The position numbers were made by a program, and so were the translations under genes. This document shows, in pieces, positions 42,609-53,050 of a stretch of 64,000 nt of DNA. The DNA lies in assembly GCA_031425525.1 (NCBI GenBank), contig JANPJM010000068.1, positions 1-64,000 of the forward strand. Direction: 5' to 3'. This DNA comes from JANNMJ01 sp031425525 (GTDB lineage: Bacteria; Bacteroidota; Bacteroidia; Cytophagales; Hymenobacteraceae). The notes under the pieces are model-generated. The model ran no database searches. It was given only the letters and a program-made list of their open reading frames with translations, and was not told the origin of the DNA. Within the stretch, counting starts at the first letter, position 1. Each line of letters begins with the position of its first letter.

Positions 42609-43889
42609 TTACACCGTAGCGTTCTGCATCTGCTTGATGATCTCATTCCCAAACTCGCTCGTTTTGAGGAGCGTGGCGCCTTCCATCTGGCGCTCGAAGT
42701 CGTACGTCACGCGCTTGGCGCCGATAGCTGCCTCAATGCCGTTGGTGATGAGGTCGGCCGCTTCCTGCCAGCCGAGGTATTCGAGCATCATCACGCCGGA
42801 GAGGATGACCGAACCGGGGTTCACCTTGTCCTGGCCGGCGTATTTGGGCGCCGTGCCGTGGGTGGCCTCGAAGATGGCGTGCCCGGTGAGGTAGTTGATG
42901 TTGGCGCCCGGCGCGATGCCGATGCCACCAACGATGGCCGCGAGGGCGTCGGAGATGTAATCGCCGTTGAGGTTCGGCGTCGCGATGACCGAATAATCGG
43001 CCGGGCGCAGCAGAATCTGTTGCAGGAAGGCATCGGCGATGGAATCCTTCACAATCAGCTTACCGGCGGCGGCAGCGGCTTTCATCGTGGCCTCGGCCGC
43101 CGAAACGCCCATATTGGCGGCAATCTTCTCGTACTGCACCCACGTAAACACCTTGCCCCCGAACTCCTTCTCGGCCACATCGTAGCCCCAATTCTTGAAG
43201 GCACCTTCCGTGAACTTCATGATATTGCCCTTGTGGACAATCGTCACCGACGGCTTTTTGTGCTCCAAGGCGTACTTGATGGCCGCGCGCACCAGCCGCT
43301 CGGAGCCTTCTTTCGACATCGGTTTCACGCCGAACGACGACGATTCGGGGAAGCGGATTTTCTTCACGCCCATCTCGTCTTGCAGGAATTCGAGCATTTT
43401 TTGCGCCTGCGCCGTGCCGCTCATATACTCGATGCCGGCGTAAATGTCTTCCGTGTTTTCGCGGAAGATGACCATATTCGTCAGCTCCGGGCGTTTCACC
43501 GGCGAGGGCACGCCCTCGAACCACCGCACCGGCCGCACGCAGGCGTACAAGTCAAGCTCCTGGCGCAAGGCCACGTTCAGCGAGCGGATACCGCCGCCGA
43601 CGGGCGTCGTGAGCGGGCCTTTGATACCCACGAGGTACTCGCGGAAAGCCGCCAGCGTTTCGGCGGGCAGCCAGTTGCCGACCTGCCGGTTGGCTTTCTC
43701 GCCGGCCAGTACTTCTTTCCACTCGATCTTGCGGTCGCCGCCGTAGGCTTTCTCTACGGCTGCATCGAAGACGCGCTGCGACGCCGCCCAGATATCGGGC
43801 CCGGTACCGTCGCCCTCGATATACGGAATGATGGGATTTTTCGGAACCGAGAGCTTGCCTTTGGCAATCGTAATTTTCGAGGCGGCCAT
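42609..43889 (-). CDS. icd: Isocitrate dehydrogenase (NADP+)
   Basis: 426 residues, similar in length to E. coli Icd. TCA-cycle enzyme making 2-oxoglutarate. PIIPYIEGDGTGPDIW is the N-terminal signature, GGIRSLNVALRQELDLYACV contains the substrate serine (regulatory Ser113 in E. coli) and Arg ligands, NMVIFRENTEDIYAGIEY and VTIVHKGNIMKFTEGAFK are conserved. TPNLNGDYISDALAAIVGG carries the metal-binding Asp residues and GHAIFEATHGTAPKYAGQDK the coenzyme site. It stands alone between terminators. Confidence 0.97.
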   Translation of the reverse strand: MAASKITIAKGKLSVPKNPIIPYIEGDGTGPDIWAASQRVFDAAVEKAYGGDRKIEWKEVLAGEKANRQVGNWLPAETLAAFREYLVGIKGPLTTPVGGGIRSLNVALRQELDLYACVRPVRWFEGVPSPVKRPELTNMVIFRENTEDIYAGIEYMSGTAQAQKMLEFLQDEMGVKKIRFPESSSFGVKPMSKEGSERLVRAAIKYALEHKKPSVTIVHKGNIMKFTEGAFKNWGYDVAEKEFGGKVFTWVQYEKIAANMGVSAAEATMKAAAAAGKLIVKDSIADAFLQQILLRPADYSVIATPNLNGDYISDALAAIVGGIGIAPGANINYLTGHAIFEATHGTAPKYAGQDKVNPGSVILSGVMMLEYLGWQEAADLITNGIEAAIGAKRVTYDFERQMEGATLLKTSEFGNEIIKQMQNATV

Positions 43890-43945
43890 TGGGGGAGAAG
43901 AATTTTCGATTGAATGATTGAATGATGTTCGATTGAGGATGAGGC

Positions 43946-43987
43946 GGTTGCGTGCTGATGCGAAGGCAAATCAGAAATCACGCAACC
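43946..43987 (-). terminator. Hairpin between the M16 peptidase gene and icd
   Basis: GGTTGCGTG (43946-43954) pairs with CACGCAACC (43979-43987), with an inner CTGAT/ATCAG pair. It follows the M16 peptidase stop and precedes icd. No T-run, so a factor-independent role is uncertain. Confidence 0.45.
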
Positions 43988-44008
43988 GAAAAATCCCGCA
44001 ATGAACTC

Positions 44009-46984
44009 TTAGTAGCCGAACAACTCCGTCAGGGTCAGTTCCTTGACGGTGCCGTACTTGGCTAATTCCTTGAAATTGAGGCGGTCTTTGGAGCCGATGA
44101 CCAGCACGGTCTGCGGTTTCTGGCGGACGTTCTGTTGTTGAAAGCGTTTAAGGTCGTCGAACGACATCGTGGCCGCCTGGGCGTACACATCGCGACGGAT
44201 GTCGTAATCGAGCCCCAGTCGGCGCGCCGATTCGTACGAATACAGAATGCCTTCGCGGGTCACGCGGTCGGCGGCGATATTGGAGCGAATAGCCGCTTTC
44301 GCGTTCGTGAAATTGGCTTCGGCCAGCGGCATCTCGTTGAGGAGGCTTTCCATTCCGGCCATCGCCTCGGGCAGCTTGTCGGCCTGCGCGCCGATGTAGC
44401 TGCTGATATAGTTGGAGCGGCCGGTTTTGCGCGCCAGCCCGTAGCTCGAATACGTGGAGTAGGCCAGCGCCTTCGACTCGCGCAGTTCCTGAAAGACGAT
44501 GGAGCCCATTCCGCCGCCGAAATACTCGTTGAACACGGTAACGGCCGGCACGAGCGTTTTATCGAACGGCTGCGCGCGGGTCAGGAAGAGCAGCTCGGCC
44601 TGCACCATATCGTAGTTGGCCCAGTACACGGTAGGTTTCGTGATTTCGCGCTCCGCGAAGTCTTTCGTGGCCGGGGCGGCTTTGAGCGCCGGGGTGCCGG
44701 TGCGCACCGCATCCACGGCGGTGGCGAGGGCCGCAACCGGGCGCGGGCCGTAGTACAGCACGCGGTGTTCGGTGCCGAGGAGTGTCTTGACCTCCGCCAG
44801 CAGCCCGGCGGGCTTGAGCGCCTTCAGCGCCTTCTCGCTGAGCAGGTTCGTGAACGGGTTTTGGGGGCCATACTTGGCGTAGCTCACCATCGCGCGTTGC
44901 AGAATCACGCCTTTGCTGCGCTTGGCGTCGGCGCGGTCTTTCAGCTCCCCGGCCACCAGTTTCTGGAGAGCGCCCACATCGGGGCGCGGGTTCCGCAGGA
45001 AATGCTCGAACAAGGCCAGCCCCTGCTCAAACGTTTCGTCGGGGCCGGTGAGGGTGAGGCGGGTCTGGTCGCCGCCGGCGCTCACGTCGAACGAGCAGCC
45101 GAGCTTGTAGAACTCCTGTTGCAGTTGGGCAGCGGTATGCTGGTCGTCGCCGAGGAACTTGAGGTAATCGAGCGCCAGATCGAGGCGCGGGTTTACGTCG
45201 GTACCCGTTTCGAACACGTAACCGAGCGAAAACAGCTTGTTTTCGGTGTTGCGGGTAGCCAGCACCGGCGCGCCGCTTTTCAGGGCACCACGCTCGATAT
45301 CTTTCTGATAATCGAGAAACGTCGGCGCGATGTCGGGCGTGGTCTTCGCCATCACCTGCGCGGCGAACTCGCTCTGCACGGCGCGATTGACGGGCACCGG
45401 CGTGATGGTCGGCTTCGTGACTTTCTGGGTCATTTCGTCCTTACCGGCCTTCTTGTACACCACCACGTAGCCGTTGCCGAAGTAGCGGTTCGCCACGTCC
45501 ACCACTTGCTGCTTGGTGAGGCGCGCGAACCGGTCGTCTTCGCTCACGTAATCTGCCCAATTTTCGCGGGCGATGAAGGCGCCGTACATCGCCGAGGCGC
45601 GGCCGTCGTTGCTCTGAAAAGCTTTCTGGCGGCTCAGGCGCTCGTTCGTGACGATGGCCGGCATCAGCCAATCCGGGAAATCGCCTTTCTTTACTTTTTC
45701 CAGCTCGCCGAGCAGCAGGTCGCGCGCTTGCTGCATCGTCTGGCCGGTGCGTAACCCGGCCGAGAGGTATTCCACCGAGTAATCGTTCGCTTCGACGGCG
45801 CCCGACCCCGCGCCCAACACCTTCTGTTGTTGGTTGAGATTGAGGTCGATGAGCCCCGCCTGACCGTTCGCCAGCAACCGGTCGACCATCCGCAGCGCGA
45901 GCGCATCGGGGTGCAACCGGCCGGGCAGCCGGAAGCCTATCATTAGGTTTTCGGCCTGTGGCCCCACCACCGTGCGCTCGACGGGCGCCGTGAGCGGCGC
46001 TTCCTGCGCGGCGGTAAACGTGGGCAGCGCGGCGTTCGGCTTCCAGCCGCCAAACTGCGCATCGATGATGCGGATGGTCTGGTCGAAGTCGAGATCGCCG
46101 CTCATCGTGATGGCGACGTTGTTCGGCGCGTAGTAGGCGTTGAAATACTTCTTGATCTCCGTGATCGACGGATTCTTGAGGTGTTCAATCGTCCCGATAG
46201 TCGTTTGCGTGCCGTACTCGTGTTTCTTGAACAGCTCGGCGAGCAGGGTTTCAAACTGTTTGCTGCCGTCGGAATCGAGGCCCCGGTTCTTCTCCTCGTA
46301 CACTGCTTCCAGCTCGGTGTGGAACAGGCGCGGCACCATTTCACGGAAGCGTTCGGCCTGAATTTCGGCCCAGCGCTGCACCTCATTGGCGGGGATATCC
46401 TCCTGATACACCGTTTCTTCGAGCCAGGTATGGGCATTTGACGCGCGCGCGCCAATGGCCGACATCACCTTATCGTACTCGTTGGCGACGGCGTACGTCG
46501 CGGCCACTCCACTAATCGAATCGATCTGGTGGTAGAGACGCGCGCGCTCCTGCTGGTCGGTTTTGGTACGGTAGACGTTGTAAAGCGCCTCGATTTTATC
46601 GAGTTCGACCTTCTCCTTCACCCAGTTTTGCGTGCCCAGCTTGCTAGTACCCTTGAACACCATGTGTTCGAGGTAGTGGGCCAGGCCGGTGGCAGTATGC
46701 GGGTCGTTTTTGGAGCCCGCCCGCACCGCGATGTACGTCTGGATGCGGGGCGTATTCTTATAGTCCGACAGATAGACCGTGAGGCCGTTGTCGAGGGTAT
46801 ACACGCGGGTATGCAGCGGGTCGTTGGCAACTTCCTGGAACCGGTACTGCTTGGGGGCAGCCGGTGCCGCAGCTACCGGAGCCGGCGTGGAAGCAGCAGT
46901 AGGCGCAGCAGCTTGCTGCGGCGCGCGGCAGTGCGTGAGCGTCAGAGCCGACGCAATCGCTGCCAGCGCAAAGGGTTTATTCAT
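44009..46984 (-). CDS. M16 family zinc metallopeptidase, lipoprotein
   Basis: 991 residues from an ATG at 46984. The signal ends in a lipobox (TLTHC), Cys19, so it is membrane-anchored. Two M16 units: the first has the inverted zinc motif H103-x-x-E106-H107 in AHYLEHMVFKGT, followed by the AVYEEKNRGLDSDGSKQFET helix with the third ligand. The second unit (from about residue 560) lacks HxxEH, as is usual for the non-catalytic half, but has GGGMGSIVFQELRESKALAY. It likely degrades peptides in the periplasm. A -7 element lies 22 bases before the start. Confidence 0.93.
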   Translation of the reverse strand: MNKPFALAAIASALTLTHCRAPQQAAAPTAASTPAPVAAAPAAPKQYRFQEVANDPLHTRVYTLDNGLTVYLSDYKNTPRIQTYIAVRAGSKNDPHTATGLAHYLEHMVFKGTSKLGTQNWVKEKVELDKIEALYNVYRTKTDQQERARLYHQIDSISGVAATYAVANEYDKVMSAIGARASNAHTWLEETVYQEDIPANEVQRWAEIQAERFREMVPRLFHTELEAVYEEKNRGLDSDGSKQFETLLAELFKKHEYGTQTTIGTIEHLKNPSITEIKKYFNAYYAPNNVAITMSGDLDFDQTIRIIDAQFGGWKPNAALPTFTAAQEAPLTAPVERTVVGPQAENLMIGFRLPGRLHPDALALRMVDRLLANGQAGLIDLNLNQQQKVLGAGSGAVEANDYSVEYLSAGLRTGQTMQQARDLLLGELEKVKKGDFPDWLMPAIVTNERLSRQKAFQSNDGRASAMYGAFIARENWADYVSEDDRFARLTKQQVVDVANRYFGNGYVVVYKKAGKDEMTQKVTKPTITPVPVNRAVQSEFAAQVMAKTTPDIAPTFLDYQKDIERGALKSGAPVLATRNTENKLFSLGYVFETGTDVNPRLDLALDYLKFLGDDQHTAAQLQQEFYKLGCSFDVSAGGDQTRLTLTGPDETFEQGLALFEHFLRNPRPDVGALQKLVAGELKDRADAKRSKGVILQRAMVSYAKYGPQNPFTNLLSEKALKALKPAGLLAEVKTLLGTEHRVLYYGPRPVAALATAVDAVRTGTPALKAAPATKDFAEREITKPTVYWANYDMVQAELLFLTRAQPFDKTLVPAVTVFNEYFGGGMGSIVFQELRESKALAYSTYSSYGLARKTGRSNYISSYIGAQADKLPEAMAGMESLLNEMPLAEANFTNAKAAIRSNIAADRVTREGILYSYESARRLGLDYDIRRDVYAQAATMSFDDLKRFQQQNVRQKPQTVLVIGSKDRLNFKELAKYGTVKELTLTELFGY

Positions 46985-47005
46985 AGAGGCCACCGAATCG
47001 GGGGC

Positions 47006-47013
47006 CAAAGGTA
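47006..47013 (-). promoter_or_regulatory. Candidate -7 promoter element for the M16 peptidase gene
   Basis: Minus strand reads TACCTTTG, matching TAnnTTTG, 21 bases before the start codon. Confidence 0.55.
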
Positions 47014-47107
47014 CATGTCTTAGGTAGGAAAAAAAAGCAAAATTCCCGGCTTGGCGTCGTGCGCTCTCCTCAGGCCAATCAGCGGCTATGCTGCGCGACC
47101 AATCAGC

Positions 47108-49030
<1,923 letters not shown>

Positions 49031-49037
49031 CAGTAAC

Positions 49038-49469
49038 TCAAAGGTACGGCGGGGTGGCGGGGGTTGTGGGGGTTCCGGGGCTGGGGTCACGACTGCGAGC
49101 CTGATGCGCAAAGTATTCCCCGTATTCGCCGCGATTGGCAAAAAGGTCAGCAAATACGGTCTCGCCCGCTAGCTGTTGTCGAAACTGGTGCCCCACATTC
49201 TGCCAGTATGCTTCGTCACCTAAACAGAACGCGGCCACTCCGCTCATTACCGCAAATACAAACAGTACTTCAGAATCAGTAGACCCCTCACCGCCTAATC
49301 GCTCGAAAGCCTCAAGAATGAATGAAACTGGAAAATCACCTTCTAAACCGCTTGAAAAGGGCGGTTCTGCACAACTATACCAGATAAAGAAGGTGATTCG
49401 CAGACACGTTTCACGTGAACGGTCGCCATTAGCCCAAGCTGCTTTCAGTTGTTCCCACTCGTGCATCAT
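49038..49469 (-). CDS. Hypothetical protein upstream of dnaX
   Basis: 143 residues. N-terminal part is helical with aromatic residues (MMHEWEQLKAAWANGDRSRE, FFIWYSCAEPP), and the end is Pro/Thr-rich. No signal peptide. The family is not recognised. Its start overlaps the stop of the Uma2 gene in an ATGA arrangement, and its stop lies 7 bases before the dnaX start, within the dnaX promoter. AT content is higher than in dnaX. Confidence 0.55.
   Translation of the reverse strand: MMHEWEQLKAAWANGDRSRETCLRITFFIWYSCAEPPFSSGLEGDFPVSFILEAFERLGGEGSTDSEVLFVFAVMSGVAAFCLGDEAYWQNVGHQFRQQLAGETVFADLFANRGEYGEYFAHQARSRDPSPGTPTTPATPPYL
49039..49046 (-). promoter_or_regulatory. Candidate -7 promoter element for dnaX
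   Basis: Minus strand reads TACCTTTG, matching TAnnTTTG, 8 bases before the dnaX ATG and overlapping the stop of the upstream gene. Confidence 0.5.
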
Positions 49470-50128
49470 AGCCCATCAACTGGCGGCAACGGATTGCGCC
49501 ATAACCTAAATTCGGGCACTTGCACCCGCCGGTAGATATCGCGAACGGCGACAGTCACATCCAGACTAGGAAACGGCACTTCGTCGCTCATCGCTTGGTA
49601 CGAAATCCGCAGCCAGCCCCTCCCTTGCTCGCGCGTGTATGATTCAACCAACACGCGCTGCTGATTGATGAGTACGTATTGCATCAGGCTCGGCACGTTG
49701 ATGAACTGCTCCATCTTCCAGCCTCGATCGCGCGATTCAGTTGAATCAGAAAGCACTTCCAGAATTACGACGGGAAATTGCACCGTCAGCTCATCGCGCT
49801 CATCAGCTTCGGCGCACGTCACTACCACATCCGGGTAGAGATAATGACGCATACCGGCTGCTACCAATGTGCGCACATTTTCGGTGTACACGCGGCAAGA
49901 GCGTTCGTCGAGGCCGTCTTCCAGGGCGCGAGCCACGTTTCGGAGAAGTTGATTGTGCTTTTTCGTCGCGCCGGCCATCATTTCCGGCGGTGCGTGCGGG
50001 CCTTCGAGCGGAAAAATCTCCCCGTGGTAATACTCGTGCCGAATGCCAGTGCGAGTTTCAATATCGAAATACTCTTCCACGGTATACCGGCGAGAGTAGT
50101 CTATTTTAGGTAAAACGGGCTCCAGCAT
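49466..50128 (-). CDS. Uma2 family protein (PD-(D/E)xK fold)
   Basis: 220 residues. Uma2/DUF820 proteins have a restriction-endonuclease fold. RRYTVEEYFDIETRTGIRHE with YYHGEIF is the N-terminal block containing the first Glu; LYPDVVVTC supplies the metal Asp; FPVVILEVLSDSTESRDRGW supplies the ExxxxS variant of the ExK motif; QYVLINQQRVLVESYTRE ends the core. Uma2 genes are frequent in cyanobacteria and Bacteroidota; the biological role is unknown. A second member lies at 54408. It is translationally coupled to the next gene. Confidence 0.88.
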   Translation of the reverse strand: MLEPVLPKIDYSRRYTVEEYFDIETRTGIRHEYYHGEIFPLEGPHAPPEMMAGATKKHNQLLRNVARALEDGLDERSCRVYTENVRTLVAAGMRHYLYPDVVVTCAEADERDELTVQFPVVILEVLSDSTESRDRGWKMEQFINVPSLMQYVLINQQRVLVESYTREQGRGWLRISYQAMSDEVPFPSLDVTVAVRDIYRRVQVPEFRLWRNPLPPVDGL

Positions 50129-50201
50129 ACAAGTGATTCGGTACGAAATCGGCGTTGAGCAATAGATTGATATTTCAGGCCGGAACAGCCGACGAGTAAT
50201 C

Positions 50202-50209
50202 CAAAGATA
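50202..50209 (-). promoter_or_regulatory. Candidate -7 promoter element for the Uma2 gene
   Basis: Minus strand reads TATCTTTG, matching TAnnTTTG, 73 bases before the start at 50128. Confidence 0.45.
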
Positions 50210-50262
50210 CAGTTCCCGCCAATGGCCTACTACTCTCCAGCGCCCTCACTCTGCCTCAATCC

Positions 50263-50784
50263 CTACTGCTCGCGCACGCGCCAAAACAGCAGTTGCGCAA
50301 TCAGCAGTGTGCTGCTCGTAAACACGGCGCTCGCCAGCACTTTCAGCAGCATAAACCCACCGGGCAGGGCGTGGCCGTCTTCGATCCAGAACAGCGCGAG
50401 GTGGTGAATGAACACCAGCGGTACCGTGGCGAGCGCCCACCACGCCCACCCCATCCGGTGGCCACTGACGGTATCGAGGCTGTCGTAGCCGTCGCGCGGG
50501 CGGATGACGCGCAGTTGCGCGCCGCGCACGAAAGCCGTCAGTACGCACGCGGCGGCGTGCAGCCCGCCGGTATTGTAGAATAAATCGACGGTGAACCCGA
50601 GCAGAAAACCCAGCAGCAGCACCCACGGGCGGCCCAACTGAATCGGCAGAAACAGCAGAAACCCTATGTACAAGAAGCAAAACCCCGTATCGAACAACTC
50701 CAAGCGCCGCACGAGCAGCACCTGCGCCAGTACGAACAGCGCAAACCGCGCCGCCTGAATCGGGAGTTCGCGGGTCAGGTTCAT
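50263..50784 (-). CDS. mreD: Rod shape-determining protein MreD
   Basis: 173 residues with about five membrane helices. RFALFVLAQVLLVRRLELFD, FLYIGFLLFLPIQLGRPWVL and GFLLGFTVDLFYNTGGLHAA are typical for Bacteroidota MreD. It works with MreB and MreC in the elongation complex for peptidoglycan synthesis. Its start overlaps the mreC stop by one base. A longer frame in another phase (50246-51022) is an artefact. Confidence 0.9.
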   Translation of the reverse strand: MNLTRELPIQAARFALFVLAQVLLVRRLELFDTGFCFLYIGFLLFLPIQLGRPWVLLLGFLLGFTVDLFYNTGGLHAAACVLTAFVRGAQLRVIRPRDGYDSLDTVSGHRMGWAWWALATVPLVFIHHLALFWIEDGHALPGGFMLLKVLASAVFTSSTLLIAQLLFWRVREQ

Positions 50785-51737
50785 TACTTGGCGGATTGCG
50801 CATTTTTGGCTTCAGCCGCCATTCCGGCCGCGCCTTCGCCGTACGACGAGCGCGCTTCGAGGGTGTCGCGCAGGGGTTTGGCGAGGCTCTCGATGACGTA
50901 CACGTTGAGGAGGCGCGGGAAATCGGTGGCGAGGCGAACTTGGATCGTACGGAAGCCTTTCGTGGCCTCCTGCTGCACCCGATTGACGTGCCCGACCACG
51001 ATACCCGGCGGAAAAACGGCATTGTAACCGCTCGTCACGATGGTATCACCGGGCAGCACGCGCACATGGCGCGGCACGAAATCGAGGGTCGCGAAACGCG
51101 CATCGGCTCCATCCCAGCGCAACGACCCGATGGTGCCATCGCGCCGGATGCGCGCGCCGAGCAGACTTTTCGAGTGCAACAGGCTTACCACGGTCGCGTA
51201 TTCGTCGCTGACCACTTTCACGCGACCCACCACGCCCGACGGCCCCACTACGCCCATCCCGACGCGCACGCCGTCGCGGGCGCCCACATCGAGGGTGATA
51301 TAGTTATCGGGCCGAGCGATGGAATTGTTGATGACCCGCGCGGGCCGCAACCGGTACGGCAACGGGCCGCTAAACGTGGAATGCAGCGAATCGCGCCGCG
51401 CCGCCAAACCAGGCCGCAGCACCGAATCTAGATCGGCGCGAGTGGTGAGCGCAACGGGCGCTTGCGCCGTGTCGGCGGCGGCTTGGCGGCCGTAGAGCTG
51501 CTCGCGCAGCCGGGCATTTTCGGTCTGCAAAATCGTGTTTTGCTCGCGCAGCGTCAGGTATTCGGTGGCGCGCGCCTGCACGGCCAGCAGCCGCCCGACG
51601 TACACGTTCGCCGAGTTGAAAAACGCCGCCCGGTGGTACGTGCTGTTCTGCACGATCAGGTAAACAGCCAATGCCTCCAGCCCCAGAAACAGGAATAGGG
51701 AGCGATAGCGAATGAAAAAAAGTAGAAGATTGCGCAA
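50784..51737 (-). CDS. mreC: Rod shape-determining protein MreC, probable TTG start
   Basis: 317 residues if started at a TTG at 51737, which gives MRNLLLFFIRYRSLFLFLGL, the standard N-terminus of Bacteroidota MreC. An in-frame GTG at 51782 would add 15 residues encoded by the palindromic repeat. One membrane helix, then a coiled coil (TEYLTLREQNTILQTENARL) and the periplasmic beta-barrel domain (ARVINNSIARPDNYITLDVG, VGPSGVVGRVKVVSDEYATV, DTIVTSGYNAVFPPGIVVGH). It scaffolds the elongasome. The original start region may have been altered by the repeat. Confidence 0.92.
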   Translation of the reverse strand: MRNLLLFFIRYRSLFLFLGLEALAVYLIVQNSTYHRAAFFNSANVYVGRLLAVQARATEYLTLREQNTILQTENARLREQLYGRQAAADTAQAPVALTTRADLDSVLRPGLAARRDSLHSTFSGPLPYRLRPARVINNSIARPDNYITLDVGARDGVRVGMGVVGPSGVVGRVKVVSDEYATVVSLLHSKSLLGARIRRDGTIGSLRWDGADARFATLDFVPRHVRVLPGDTIVTSGYNAVFPPGIVVGHVNRVQQEATKGFRTIQVRLATDFPRLLNVYVIESLAKPLRDTLEARSSYGEGAAGMAAEAKNAQSAK

Positions 51738-51748
51738 AACCCCGTTTC

Positions 51749-51924
51749 TGTCATTGCGAGGAGGAGGCTTGGAGCCTGCCACGAGCGAAGCGTGGTGGAC
51801 GACGAAGCAATCCTCGTTTGCTCGGTGCCTTTTGCAGGGTGCGTTCGCTTAACCACCATGCCGAGCAAACGAGAATTGCTTTGCCGCGCTTCGCTCGCAA
51901 CCGCAAAGCCTCCTCGCAATGACA
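51749..51924. repeat. Large palindromic repeat inside the mre operon, copy 3
   Basis: TGTCATTGCGAGGAGG (51749-51764) and CCTCCTCGCAATGACA (51909-51924) are perfect inverted ends. A second inner pair, around AGCAATCCTCGTTTGCTCGG and CCGAGCAAACGAGAATTGCT, is near perfect. The element is 176 bp and fills the gap between mreB and mreC almost entirely. It can fold into a long hairpin in the mreBCD transcript. Confidence 0.85.
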
Positions 51925-51932
51925 AACTACTA

Positions 51933-52958
51933 TTAGGTGAGTAGTACGTTTCTGAAACCCTGAATATTCTTCAGCGCCGCGCCGGTGCCGCGCACGACGG
52001 CGCGCAACGGGTCTTCGGCGATGTGAATCGGGAGCTTGGTTTTGCGCGCCAGGCGCTTGTCGAGGCCGCGCAGCAGGGCGCCGCCGCCGGTGACGTGGAT
52101 ACCGTTATCGTAAATATCGGCCGAAAGCTCCGGCGGCGATACTTCGAGGGCTTTCAGTACGGCTTCCTCGATTTTGGCCACCGACGAGTCGAGCGCTTCG
52201 GCGATTTCGCCATAATTTACTCGGATGACCTTCGGAATGCCGGTCATCAAATCGCGGCCCCGGACTTCGTAGTCGGGTGGCGGGTTTTCGAGTTCGGTGA
52301 GGGCCGCGCCGACTTCGATCTTGATTTTTTCCGCCGAGCGCTCGCCGATCAGCAGGTTGTGCTGCCGGCGCATATAATCGAGGATATCCTGCGTGAAGAC
52401 ATCGCCGGCAATCTTGATCGATTGGTCGCAGACGATGCCGGAGAGCGCGATGACGGCGATTTCGGTGGTACCGCCGCCGATGTCCACGATCATCGTCCCG
52501 ACAGGTTGCTCCACATCGACGCCGATGCCGATGGCGGCGGCCATCGGTTCCTGAATCATCCAGACTTCCTTGGCGCCGGCGTGTTCGGCGGAGTCGCGCA
52601 CGGCACGTTTCTCCACTTCCGTGATGCCCGACGGAATGCAGATGACCATCCGGTGCGACGGCGTAAAAAAGCGCGACGACAGGTCGATCATCTTGATCAT
52701 CCCGCGAATCATCTCCTCGGCGGCCGTAAAGTCGGCGATCACGCCATCTTTCAGCGGCCGAATGGTGAGAATGTTGGAGTGCGTCTTCTCGTGCATCTGC
52801 TGCGCCTCGCGCCCGACGGCGAGCACTTTGCCCGTTCGGCGGTCTTTGGCAATGATGCTCGGCTGGTCGACAACAATCTTATCGTTGTGAATAATGAGCG
52901 TATTGGCCGTTCCCAGGTCAATCGCGATGTCAGAGGTAAGAAAGCTGAACAAGCCCAT
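51933..52958 (-). CDS. mreB: Rod shape-determining protein MreB
   Basis: 341 residues, bacterial actin homologue. ATP-binding blocks are MGLFSFLTSDIAIDLGTANT (phosphate 1), VDIGGGTTEIAVIALSGIV (phosphate 2) and HVTGGGALLRGLDKRL (adenosine). MVICIPSGITEVEKRAVRDS and the amphipathic start are typical. It directs cell-wall elongation under the membrane. First gene of mreBCD, which is interrupted by a repeat before mreC. Confidence 0.97.
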   Translation of the reverse strand: MGLFSFLTSDIAIDLGTANTLIIHNDKIVVDQPSIIAKDRRTGKVLAVGREAQQMHEKTHSNILTIRPLKDGVIADFTAAEEMIRGMIKMIDLSSRFFTPSHRMVICIPSGITEVEKRAVRDSAEHAGAKEVWMIQEPMAAAIGIGVDVEQPVGTMIVDIGGGTTEIAVIALSGIVCDQSIKIAGDVFTQDILDYMRRQHNLLIGERSAEKIKIEVGAALTELENPPPDYEVRGRDLMTGIPKVIRVNYGEIAEALDSSVAKIEEAVLKALEVSPPELSADIYDNGIHVTGGGALLRGLDKRLARKTKLPIHIAEDPLRAVVRGTGAALKNIQGFRNVLLT

Positions 52959-52996
52959 AGAGGCGGTGAGGAAACCGGCGTAGCGAAACCGGGCGG

Positions 52997-53004
52997 CAAA
53001 GGTA
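52997..53004 (-). promoter_or_regulatory. Candidate -7 promoter element for mreB
   Basis: Minus strand reads TACCTTTG, matching TAnnTTTG, 38 bases before the mreB start. Confidence 0.55.
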
Positions 53005-53050
53005 CGGCGGCCGGGGGCGGCGCCTTACCACGCACAACGCGCCTCCGTTT

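Noticed and set aside
44135..45754. Open frame of 539 codons opposite the M16 peptidase
   Set aside because: Antisense shadow of a gene with clear HxxEH motif; composition is unlike a real protein.
50246..51022. 258-codon minus-strand frame across mreD and mreC
   Set aside because: Different phase from both genes, Arg/Ser-rich shadow; mreD and mreC fully explain the DNA.
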